Source of the DNA: Ralstonia pickettii
GTDB lineage: Bacteria > Pseudomonadota > Gammaproteobacteria > Burkholderiales > Burkholderiaceae
DNA length: 64,000 nucleotides
Assembly (NCBI RefSeq): GCF_000607165.1
Contig: NZ_JFZG01000025.1
Coordinates: 1 to 64,000, forward strand
Direction: 5' to 3'
A program made the translations under genes and the position numbers. Positions 26,384 through 33,461 of the stretch are shown one piece after another. Under the pieces are notes generated by a model. It made no database searches and had not been told where the DNA came from. It saw nothing but the letters and a program-made list of their open reading frames with translations. Every line of letters begins with the position of its first letter. The stretch's first letter is position 1.

Positions 26384-27973
26384 TCAGGCAGGCATGGTCG
26401 TGGCGGCGTGGTCAGGGCGAAAGCGCTCGTAGTAGGCTGCGATAAAGCTGGCGGGCACCGGTGCACTGAAGTAAGGAAAGTCGGCCGTGGCCTTTGGCAG
26501 AGCAGGCTGCACAGCGGACTCCTTGAGCGAGGGCTGCCAAGCCGCGCCAAAGAACTGCTGACCGTAGCGGATCGCTAGCGCCGGCACCACCGGATACAGC
26601 AGGCTCAGGAACACCGACACGCGCTCCGCCTTCCATGCGCCTGTGCTCTCATGTGCCAAGCCCGACTCTTCGAAATACGCGTCGATGGCGTCGAGCGCGT
26701 CCCAGAAGCGCACGTCTTCGATGGCGCGAGCGTAACGCTGGGTGATGCCGCGCAGGACGGGCGAAAGGCCACTGGCATCCACCGTGAGGGCTCCCTCGGC
26801 GTTACGACGCAGCGCGTCTTCCCAGGCGCGCAGATGCGTGGTAGCGGCAATCAGGCCGTCGATCTGGAAATCATTGTCATTACCGCCAAACGGTTTGGCC
26901 ACGCGCGCCAGCGCGTAGCGCAGGACGCTGGGTTCCAGCTCGCGGGCCACCTCGTCGGCCCACAGCGCGTGGTTGCGGCTGGTGGAGAACTTCTCGCCTT
27001 CGAGCTTGTAGAAATCCTGGATCGAATGGTTATCGGGGATGGGGTAGCCGCGCGCGAGCAGGGCTCCGCTCACGCCCACCGTGTAGTAGAAGCGGTTGTC
27101 CTGGCCCATGAAGAACAGCAGGTGCGTGTCGGGGTCGTGCAGCACCGCTTCGGCGTCCAGACCGTCGCGGGCGCATTGCTCACGGATACCCGTGTCGTAA
27201 CACCACAGGCCCTCGAACCAGGTGAGCAGCGTCTGACCAGCCACGGCTTCGGGCTGGTCGAGCACTACGCCGCGGCTGAAGTGGCGCGACATCGGCAGTG
27301 CATGGGCATCGCGAGCCAGCCAGCTGCGCTCTTTTTCGCGGATCACCTCGGGCCACGCGCTCCGCGAGATGGCCTTGTCAAGCGCCTGCGCCAGCAGCGG
27401 CACGTTGAGCACCGCTTGTCGAATCGGCCGCAACGTGAGCGCGTTGCCGCACGTGGCGTGCCGCGCATTGCGCAAGGTAGCGTGTTGCACGGCCAAGCCG
27501 CAGTTTTCGCATAGGTTGCTGTCTGTGGGTGCGCCACAAGCCGGGCAGTTGCCTGCGGCCAGCGAGTCAGCGACGAACTCGTCGCAGTGTGCGCAGTAGA
27601 GTTGCACTCCGTCGCGCACATCTACATAGCCTGCGTCCTGCAACTGGCGGAAGACCGCCAGGGCGTTGTTCTTGTGCGCGGCATTGGAAGTCCGCACGAA
27701 CACGTCGGGTGTTATCTGCAGCGCGCGCAGGCACTGCAGAATTTCATCGATGTGCATCTGTGCAACCTCGTCGACCGGGCGGCCGAGCTTGCGGGCCTTC
27801 ACGAGGGTGTAGGTGCCGTGCTCATCGGCGCCAGTGACGTGGTACGCCCGGTGGCCAGCCATGCGCTGGAAACGCACGAAGACGTCAGTGAGCAGGTAGA
27901 CGCCGCCGATATGGCCGAGGTGCAGCTTGCCATTGGGGCAGGGTGGTGCGGGGCAAACGAAGTAGGTGCGCAT
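26384..27973 (-). CDS. Methionyl-tRNA synthetase-like enzyme, candidate hydrazine synthetase component
   Basis: Class I synthetase of 529 residues with the MetRS fold: HIGH-type motif HLGH at 18-21, GADEHGT at 48-54, a zinc knob with Cys pairs at 127/130, 143/146 and 155/158, and a KMSKS-type motif KFSTS at 328-332. In known N-N bond formation (Spb40 of s56-p1), a MetRS-like domain activates an amino acid and joins it to N6-hydroxylysine, with a cupin domain completing hydrazine formation. Here the cupin is encoded just upstream, 10 bases away, in the same domain order. The ATG at 27973 avoids overlap with the cupin. A role as a second ordinary MetRS is possible but fits the neighbours poorly. 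Confidence 0.85.
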   Translation of the reverse strand: MRTYFVCPAPPCPNGKLHLGHIGGVYLLTDVFVRFQRMAGHRAYHVTGADEHGTYTLVKARKLGRPVDEVAQMHIDEILQCLRALQITPDVFVRTSNAAHKNNALAVFRQLQDAGYVDVRDGVQLYCAHCDEFVADSLAAGNCPACGAPTDSNLCENCGLAVQHATLRNARHATCGNALTLRPIRQAVLNVPLLAQALDKAISRSAWPEVIREKERSWLARDAHALPMSRHFSRGVVLDQPEAVAGQTLLTWFEGLWCYDTGIREQCARDGLDAEAVLHDPDTHLLFFMGQDNRFYYTVGVSGALLARGYPIPDNHSIQDFYKLEGEKFSTSRNHALWADEVARELEPSVLRYALARVAKPFGGNDNDFQIDGLIAATTHLRAWEDALRRNAEGALTVDASGLSPVLRGITQRYARAIEDVRFWDALDAIDAYFEESGLAHESTGAWKAERVSVFLSLLYPVVPALAIRYGQQFFGAAWQPSLKESAVQPALPKATADFPYFSAPVPASFIAAYYERFRPDHAATTMPA

Positions 27974-27983
27974 ATCGGTCAGG

Positions 27984-28313
27984 TCAGTCCCACCAGATGG
28001 AGAGGAATTTGAGGCTGGCATTCGGGTCGGTATTGCGGATGGCGTGTTTCTGGTGCGGCGGCATGTAGAACAACGTTGATTCGCCCACCAGGCGGATCTG
28101 GCCGTCGGCCTCGAACTCGCCGCGCCCCGAGATGAGCACCCACAGCTCGTGCTCGTGGTGCGCGTGCAGATCGACCGCGCCGCCCGGCACCACTTCCACC
28201 ACCGACGTGCCGAACTGCGTCTGCAGGCCCTGCGGCAGGTGCTCCAGCAGGCGGCAGACCAGCACGCCGTACTCGGGCCGCATCATCGTGCGGTCGATCT
28301 GCTTCGCGTACAC
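27984..28313 (-). CDS. Stand-alone cupin, candidate N-N bond forming partner
   Basis: Single-domain cupin of 109 residues. Motif 1 gives metal ligands H50, H52 and E56 (LHAHHEHELW), and motif 2 gives H90 with N94 (PPHQKHAIRN). The start is a GTG preceded by GGGGGA at 8 bases. In the Spb40 family a zinc-binding cupin domain is fused ahead of the MetRS-like domain and catalyses the N-N rearrangement step. Gene order here (cupin then MetRS) mirrors that fusion as two proteins. The match is by motifs and context, not by alignment. Confidence 0.83.
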   Translation of the reverse strand: MYAKQIDRTMMRPEYGVLVCRLLEHLPQGLQTQFGTSVVEVVPGGAVDLHAHHEHELWVLISGRGEFEADGQIRLVGESTLFYMPPHQKHAIRNTDPNASLKFLSIWWD

Positions 28314-28339
28314 GTGTGCATTCCCCCGGGGTTGTCCGC

Positions 28340-29119
28340 TCAGTCGCGGTAGAAGATGCCGTTGGACACCTTCAGGTTATCCATGTCTGCCACCTTGCCC
28401 TCGGGCGGGTTGTAGGCGCGCTTCATGCGGTTGTATTCGGCACGTGTCGGCCCGCCGGTGGAGGCGCGCTGAAACACCAGATACAGCGTGCGGCGCGAGC
28501 GGTCGCTCTTGTTGGGCTCCGAATAATGCGGCGCGTAGTCGTCGAAGATGAAGATGTCGCCGGCCTTCCAGGGCGTTGGTTCCCACATGAAGGTGTCCGC
28601 CACCTCGGTGTCGATCACGCCGCCCTTGTTCATCGGAAACACGCCTTCCTTGTGGCGGCCGGGCGTGAAGAACAGGCCGCCGTTGTTGGGGTCGGAATCG
28701 TCGATGCCGATGGCGACGACTGCGTGCACCATGCGGTCCGGAATCTTGTGCGGGATGTGATAGATGTCCTGGTGCGGACGGTAGCCACCGCTGTCGGGGT
28801 ACTTGAAGATCAGCAGCTCCTTGAGCATGCGCGTGTCTTCGTCAAGCAGCGTCTCGACGGCGCTGCGGATGCGGCCATCGGCCAACAGGGCTTCGCGCAG
28901 GGCATCGTTGTAGTCGAGAAAGTTCTCCACCTTGGAGATGATCTTGCGGTCTTCTTTGGTCTTCTCGAACCACATCATCCACTTGTCGTCGCTCACGTTC
29001 CAGCGGCCGACCTCGTCGACCAGGTTGGAGATGCGCTCGCGCGCGGTCGCGTCGAAGAAGCCTTCCAGCCTGAGATACCCGTCCTGGTGCCACTTTTCCT
29101 GTTGCGCTTCGGTCAGCAT
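28340..29119 (-). CDS. Phytanoyl-CoA dioxygenase-family Fe(II)/2OG oxygenase
   Basis: PhyH-family oxygenase of 259 residues. The iron ligands are H116 and D118 (RPHQDIYH) and H198 (DDYAPHYSEPN), with a basic cluster at 207-210 for 2-oxoglutarate. The ATG at 29119 is preceded by AAGGAGG; an upstream open extension overlaps the MFS gene. As the third gene of the operon it is a likely tailoring enzyme, for example hydroxylating or desaturating the hydrazine-containing product. Confidence 0.88.
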   Translation of the reverse strand: MLTEAQQEKWHQDGYLRLEGFFDATARERISNLVDEVGRWNVSDDKWMMWFEKTKEDRKIISKVENFLDYNDALREALLADGRIRSAVETLLDEDTRMLKELLIFKYPDSGGYRPHQDIYHIPHKIPDRMVHAVVAIGIDDSDPNNGGLFFTPGRHKEGVFPMNKGGVIDTEVADTFMWEPTPWKAGDIFIFDDYAPHYSEPNKSDRSRRTLYLVFQRASTGGPTRAEYNRMKRAYNPPEGKVADMDNLKVSNGIFYRD

Positions 29120-29159
29120 ACGAAATACCCTCCTTGAGAAGAAAGACGAAGGCCGCGCT

Positions 29160-30416
29160 TCAGCGCACGGCCGGTGCGGCCGCCCGCACGCGCAGCGTGG
29201 CCAGCAGCACGACATTGATGGCCACCGCCCCCAGTAGCGCGAGCAGCATGGCGTTGGGGCCCGAGCGGCGGATCAGATGCCCTCCGATGAACGGAAACCC
29301 GAACAGCCCGATGAAGTACGCCAGCGTGAAGATCTGCGAGGTGACGGGCATCGACACGCCCTGTTCGCCAGCCATGTTGACCGCCATGCCGTTGAGCGTG
29401 GAATAGCTCAGCCCGTAGCCCGTGGCGAAGACCACCGTGGCCGCCACGTACAGCAGCGTGCTGCCTGTGTTGGTGATGAACAGCGTCAGCGATGCGGCCG
29501 TCGCCACGAACAGCACCAGTGCCAGCCGCTGCACCGGCATGCGCCCCATCACGCGTGCCAGCGAGAAACGCAGCGCCACGCTGGTTGCCGTGAAGGCCAG
29601 GAAGAACAGATCGGGCCGCAGGTGGCGTGATTCGGCATACACGCTCTGGTAGGTCGACAGCCCCGCAAACACGCACGCGGCAAACCCGATCATGGCGATG
29701 GGCGCGGCGGTGCGCTCGCTCAGTAGCGCCAGCGTTTCACGCGCGGTGATAGCCACACGCGTCATCGGCAGGCCGGGCGCATGGGCCATGGCACGCCGGG
29801 CGGCTTCCACGCACATCGCCGCCGCAACGCAGGCCGCCGCAAACATCACGTAGACGACCGCCACCGAGCCGGTGTACTGCGCCAGCAGGCGGCTGAGCGG
29901 CGTGGCTAGCCCGAGGCCCGCCATCTGCGCGCCCGACACGATGGTCAGATACTGGATGCGCGCGGCTGGCCGCAAGTGGTGGATGATCTGCAGTGGCGCC
30001 AGGATGAAGAACACCGACCAGCCCACGCCCAACAGCATGCCGCCCACGTATGCCGCACGCGCATCGACTGCCACACCGGCAAAGCCCAGCATGGCGAGCG
30101 CCATGGCCAGCGATGCAACAGCGATGGTCGGCATCACGCCGATGCGCTGGGCCACCCATCCCGCCAGGCAGCAGCACACGATGGTGGCAACCATGCCGCT
30201 GGAGATGATGGCACCCGCTGCGGCGCTGTTCATGCCGTGCGCCTTTAGGTAGTCCGGTAACAGGAAGCTGGTGCCATAGGCGGCCGCAATCACGATCGAT
30301 GCGATCAGGAACGGCACGAAGGCGCGCAGCTCCAGCGTGTCGGGCAGCAGGTCAGCATGTGGAGGCACTGTGATGCCAGGCCGGTTGTGGACAGCAGAGA
30401 GCGAAGCAGCGGTCAT
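29160..30416 (-). CDS. MFS transporter, candidate product exporter
   Basis: Major facilitator superfamily protein of 418 residues with twelve hydrophobic segments after a soluble N-terminus of about 25 residues. The A-like motif reads GWVAQRIGVMPT between TM2 and TM3. The start ATG overlaps the TGA of the flavin N-hydroxylase gene. Placement inside a biosynthetic operon suggests export of, and self-protection from, the pathway product. Confidence 0.87.
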   Translation of the reverse strand: MTAASLSAVHNRPGITVPPHADLLPDTLELRAFVPFLIASIVIAAAYGTSFLLPDYLKAHGMNSAAAGAIISSGMVATIVCCCLAGWVAQRIGVMPTIAVASLAMALAMLGFAGVAVDARAAYVGGMLLGVGWSVFFILAPLQIIHHLRPAARIQYLTIVSGAQMAGLGLATPLSRLLAQYTGSVAVVYVMFAAACVAAAMCVEAARRAMAHAPGLPMTRVAITARETLALLSERTAAPIAMIGFAACVFAGLSTYQSVYAESRHLRPDLFFLAFTATSVALRFSLARVMGRMPVQRLALVLFVATAASLTLFITNTGSTLLYVAATVVFATGYGLSYSTLNGMAVNMAGEQGVSMPVTSQIFTLAYFIGLFGFPFIGGHLIRRSGPNAMLLALLGAVAINVVLLATLRVRAAAPAVR

Positions 30417-31747
30417 GCGATGGCGGCGTGGCGGCGCGGGTGGGGGATGGCGTCAAAGCTGAGGCTAAGGTCAACCTCAGCGGCGTCCTCGGCGTGGTCA
30501 AGGACGCCGAGCATTTGCTGGTCCGGTACGTCTGGATAGAACGCATGCCCGAGCAGGCTGTTGATGATGCGGCTGTTGCGATACGCCACCAGTGATAGGT
30601 TGACGCTTTGCAGCCCGTGCTGCACGCGGCCCTGGTTTTGCAGATAGACCGGGCCGGGCATGCCCTGCTCGAAGCGCACGGCGTAGTCGTCGCCGAGGTC
30701 GGGCAGGTCGTCCTCCAAGCAGGCACCGGCCAGCAAAGTTTGCAGGAAGGGCGGCGTGCGCGGCTGGAAGCCGGTTGCCAGCACGATGCGGTCGGCCTGG
30801 ATGCGGCAGCGGTGTGGCGTGGTGAGCGCGGTCAGCCCCACCTGCCAGCGTTCGTCGCGGCGGGTGATGTCTTCCATCACCACGCCTGGCAGCAGGCGGA
30901 AGCTGCCGGCTAGCGTGCCGGCCACGCTGCGTTCGTACAGTACGTCGTACAGACGGTTGCACAGCTCGGCCGAGATGCCGTCGCTGGTGAGTTTCTCCGC
31001 CTCGACAATGGCGCGGCGCTGGCGGATCGGCAGGGCGTGGAAGCGCCGGTTGTAGCCCGGCATGTAGGCTTCGTTGACGAAGGCGTTGTCGTCCATGGCA
31101 AACAGGTTGGCCCGCGAGGTGACCCACGTGATGCGCGCCGTCGGCGCCTGCTCGAGCATATGTTCGACCACCTCGGCGCCGCTTTGGCCGCCGCCTACCA
31201 CCAGCACCTCCTCGCCCCCGCGTAGCGGTGGGCAATCGAGGTAGTTGGCCACGTGATAGACCGTGTCGCCCAGCCATGCGCGGGCGCTGGCCGGGATCTT
31301 CGGCTCCACGCCCACGCCCATCACGATGGCTCGCCCATGGAAGGTGCCGGCGTGCGTGCTGACGCGATAGCCGCCAGCCACGGGCGCTATGTCGATCACC
31401 TCCTCACCAAAGCGCAGCGTACCGAGCTGTTGCGCAACCCACTGGTAGTAGTCGGTGAACTCTCGCCGCGAGGTGGAGGCGCTGCGCTTGTTGACGAAGC
31501 TGTAGAGCCGCCGGTGCACCGCCAGGTAGTTGAGGAACGAGTAGGGGCTGGTCGGGTCGACCAGCGTGACGCAGTCCTTGAGCGGCGAGACCTGTAGCCG
31601 ACCGTTAGGCAGCATCAGCCCTGGGTGCCAGCAGAAAGCGTTGCGCTTTTCCAGGAACAGTGCCCGCAGCGGTGTGGGCGCAATCAGTGCTGCTAGGCTG
31701 AGGTTGAACGGGCCGATCCCGATACCAATTACGTCCAGCATGTCCAT
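30413..31747 (-). CDS. Lysine/ornithine N-monooxygenase (IucD/PvdA-like flavoprotein)
   Basis: FAD- and NADPH-dependent N-hydroxylating monooxygenase of 444 residues, resembling lysine N6-hydroxylase IucD. The FAD motif GIGIGPFNLSLA is at 8-19, the NADPH motif GGGQSGAE at 185-192 and the C-terminal substrate/FAD motif ATGFQPRTPP is present; EKLTSDGISAE is also typical. The start MDMLDVIG is preceded by AGGAAG. It is the first gene of the operon and would supply N6-hydroxylysine to the cupin-MetRS pair. No siderophore synthetase is nearby. Confidence 0.9.
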   Translation of the reverse strand: MDMLDVIGIGIGPFNLSLAALIAPTPLRALFLEKRNAFCWHPGLMLPNGRLQVSPLKDCVTLVDPTSPYSFLNYLAVHRRLYSFVNKRSASTSRREFTDYYQWVAQQLGTLRFGEEVIDIAPVAGGYRVSTHAGTFHGRAIVMGVGVEPKIPASARAWLGDTVYHVANYLDCPPLRGGEEVLVVGGGQSGAEVVEHMLEQAPTARITWVTSRANLFAMDDNAFVNEAYMPGYNRRFHALPIRQRRAIVEAEKLTSDGISAELCNRLYDVLYERSVAGTLAGSFRLLPGVVMEDITRRDERWQVGLTALTTPHRCRIQADRIVLATGFQPRTPPFLQTLLAGACLEDDLPDLGDDYAVRFEQGMPGPVYLQNQGRVQHGLQSVNLSLVAYRNSRIINSLLGHAFYPDVPDQQMLGVLDHAEDAAEVDLSLSFDAIPHPRRHAAIA

Positions 31748-31784
31748 GTGGGGCTTCCTGCGGGTCTGGGGATGAGCGACGCCA

Positions 31785-31819
31785 TCGTTGCGCCGCTGCG
31801 AGGCGCAGCGGCGCAACGA
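31785..31819 (-). promoter_or_regulatory. 16-bp leader hairpin before the hydrazine-type operon
   Basis: A perfect inverted repeat: 31785-31800 (TCGTTGCGCCGCTGCG) pairs with 31804-31819 around the three-base loop AGG. In the minus-strand transcript it ends about 37 bases before the N-hydroxylase ATG. It has no U tract, so it is more likely a stability, attenuation or translation-control element than a simple terminator. Confidence 0.65.
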
Positions 31820-31868
31820 CGGCGGGCGAAAGACGAGATGCGCGGTGCGGTGACGGTGTGTCGAGCGT

Positions 31869-31976
31869 TCAGGCCGGAGCACATCGGCCGCCGTGCGGCG
31901 GCAGGTTGGTCATGACGGCCGCTGAATCAAGCCGCGCTGGATGCGAGGCGCCGCCGGAGGGGTTTAAGGACTTCAT
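31869..31976 (-). CDS. Candidate 35-residue leader peptide
   Basis: A short frame starting MKSLNPSGGASHPARLD and ending GRCAPA, with AGGTGAG about 8 bases before its ATG. It ends some 50 bases before the 16-bp hairpin that precedes the N-hydroxylase gene, an arrangement seen in attenuator leaders. There is no homology I can name and the coding signal is weak, so it may be untranslated leader. Confidence 0.28.
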   Translation of the reverse strand: MKSLNPSGGASHPARLDSAAVMTNLPPHGGRCAPA

Positions 31977-32242
31977 GGGGATACTCACCTGTCGGGTGCG
32001 CTGCTTGAGGGACAACCGCCTCTGTTCGTGCGCGCAGTTCTTGCGCATCGCTTTTTTTTGAACTGCCGCAAAAGTAGAAAACGCGTAAGCCGTCCGCAAG
32101 GCGCCGGCACTATGAAGTTTTTTTTCGGCAGAAAAAAATGACGCGCAGCTCCATTGTTCGGTCTACACAGGACGGACAGTGTGTGCATGTGAGGTGACAC
32201 CGCACCAAGAGACAGTACCGCTGGGACGTGGAGAATTCGGCA
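31977..32242. other. Probable promoter region of the hydrazine-type operon
   Basis: This stretch has several A and T runs that contrast with the GC-rich surroundings. On the minus strand TTGCGG, 17 bases, then TACTTT near 32060-32100 is a possible promoter for the operon. I see no gene. The plus-strand edge at about 32243 is where the insertion sequence remnant appears to begin. Confidence 0.35.
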
Positions 32243-32607
32243 TGATTCTCACGATTTGGGTTGGAAGACATGCTATGAAGACGAGCAAGTTCACTGAGGC
32301 GCAGATAGCGTTCGCGCTCAAGCACGGGGGCGTCGGTACTTCGGAGCTGCGCCGGATGCGTCAGCTCGAGGGGGGAACGCCAAGCTCAGGTGGCTGGTGG
32401 CGGACCTAAGCCTGGACTAGGCGATGCTGCAGGACGTGCTGTCAAAAAAGCTCTAAAGCCTTCCCGCAAACGCACGCTGGCTGACGAGTTGCGCGACCGT
32501 TATCGCGTGAGCCTGACCAAGGCTTGCGCGCTGTTTCACATGTTGCGCCCGTTATATGGGTATCGCTCGGTTGCCCGCGAAGCGTCCGCACTGCTTGCGC
32601 GCATCTG
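32243..32607 (+). mobile_element. IS3-family insertion sequence remnant
   Basis: From ATG 32275 the frame reads MKTSKFTEAQIAFALK, the standard start of IS3-type OrfA. It then jumps by an internal deletion to GTSELRRMRQLEGG, and after a frameshift continues as LKPSRKRTLADELRDRY and RPLYGYRSV, which correspond to the OrfA/OrfB junction. No DDE catalytic region remains. The TGATTCTCACGATTTGGG just upstream looks like the left end. It is non-functional and marks a past insertion between the biosynthetic cluster and the metal region. Confidence 0.8.
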
Positions 32608-32777
32608 ACACGGTTGATCTGCCGCAAATACGGTATGGCCGGCGCCCGCTCGTCGAGCACGACGCCGCCGCTGTCGCGTGCCATTACGGCGTTTGCATGA
32701 AGTTCCGCACAGGTCTCTTTACGTGGGATTCGGTTGGCGTTGCATCGAGACAGAAACGCCTTCCTCACGTGGGAAGG

Positions 32778-33275
32778 TTAAGGATTCTTGGGGCTCTCCT
32801 GCTGTTTGAGCATTTGCTCCATCATCATCTGCATCATGTCCATGCGGTTTTCCATCATGTTCATGCGCTGATCCGGAGTCATGCCCGGTCCACCCATTCC
32901 GGGGGCTCCGGCACCCCCCATCATCCCTTGGCCCCCCATCATCTCCATCATCATCGGGCCGCCCATGCCGTGCATGGATTGCATCGTCTCGCGCATGGTC
33001 TGCATGTGCTCGCCCATCAGACGTTGCCGTTCCTTGGGGTCCTTGGTTTGATGGATCTTGTCCATTTGGGCCAGCATCTTCTTCATCTGTTGGCGCGCCT
33101 GCTCGAAACGCTTCTCGGTGTCGGCGGGTTTTGCCGTTGTGGCCGGCGGATTCTTTGTTGTTGGCGCGGCAGCAACATCACTGGCTGTTTCAGGGTGATG
33201 TGCATCCACCGCCAGTGCCGGCATGCTGCCAATCACGAGAGCGCTTGCGACGAGAGTACCGATACGTTTGACCAT
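32778..33275 (-). CDS. Methionine-rich exported protein, candidate copper binder
   Basis: A 165-residue protein with a signal peptide (MVKRIGTLVASALVIGSMPALA) and a mature part with a basic helix followed by very Met-rich sequence (GGPMMMEMMGG, MENRMDMMQMMMEQM) and Gly-Pro turns. Met clusters of this kind bind Cu(I) in periplasmic copper proteins. The ATG at 33275 has GAGGAG upstream. It is divergent from a copper-type P-ATPase gene, which supports a metal role. Confidence 0.75.
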   Translation of the reverse strand: MVKRIGTLVASALVIGSMPALAVDAHHPETASDVAAAPTTKNPPATTAKPADTEKRFEQARQQMKKMLAQMDKIHQTKDPKERQRLMGEHMQTMRETMQSMHGMGGPMMMEMMGGQGMMGGAGAPGMGGPGMTPDQRMNMMENRMDMMQMMMEQMLKQQESPKNP

Positions 33276-33406
33276 GATGATGACTCCTCGAATTGGGAAT
33301 TTCATTGTGGGATGCATGCGGCACTGCTCGATTGACTTGGCGCAATGAGTCGCATTCGCTTGACCGGTATCAACCTCTGCATTTTGGCAAGGCACACACT
33401 GAAATT

Positions 33407-33427
33407 GTCTACGCCGCCAATGTAGAC
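33407..33427. promoter_or_regulatory. Inverted repeat between the Met-rich protein and the P-ATPase
   Basis: GTCTAC (33407-33412) and GTAGAC (33422-33427) form a perfect inverted repeat with a 9-base spacer, 35 bases before the ATPase start in the divergent gap. It may be a metal-responsive operator; the regulator is not identified. Confidence 0.4.
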
Positions 33428-33461
33428 GCAAGCGTACAAAGCGCAGAAAGAAGAGGCCGGC

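Noticed and set aside
26384-27973. Ordinary duplicate methionyl-tRNA synthetase
   Set aside because: It is possible, but the gene is embedded in a biosynthetic operon right after a cupin gene and has an altered KMSKS motif. I keep it only as an alternative.
30413-31747. Siderophore cluster based on the IucD/PvdA-like hydroxylase
   Set aside because: No NIS or NRPS synthetase, acyltransferase or TonB receptor is nearby; the cupin, MetRS-like and PhyH genes fit N-N bond chemistry better.
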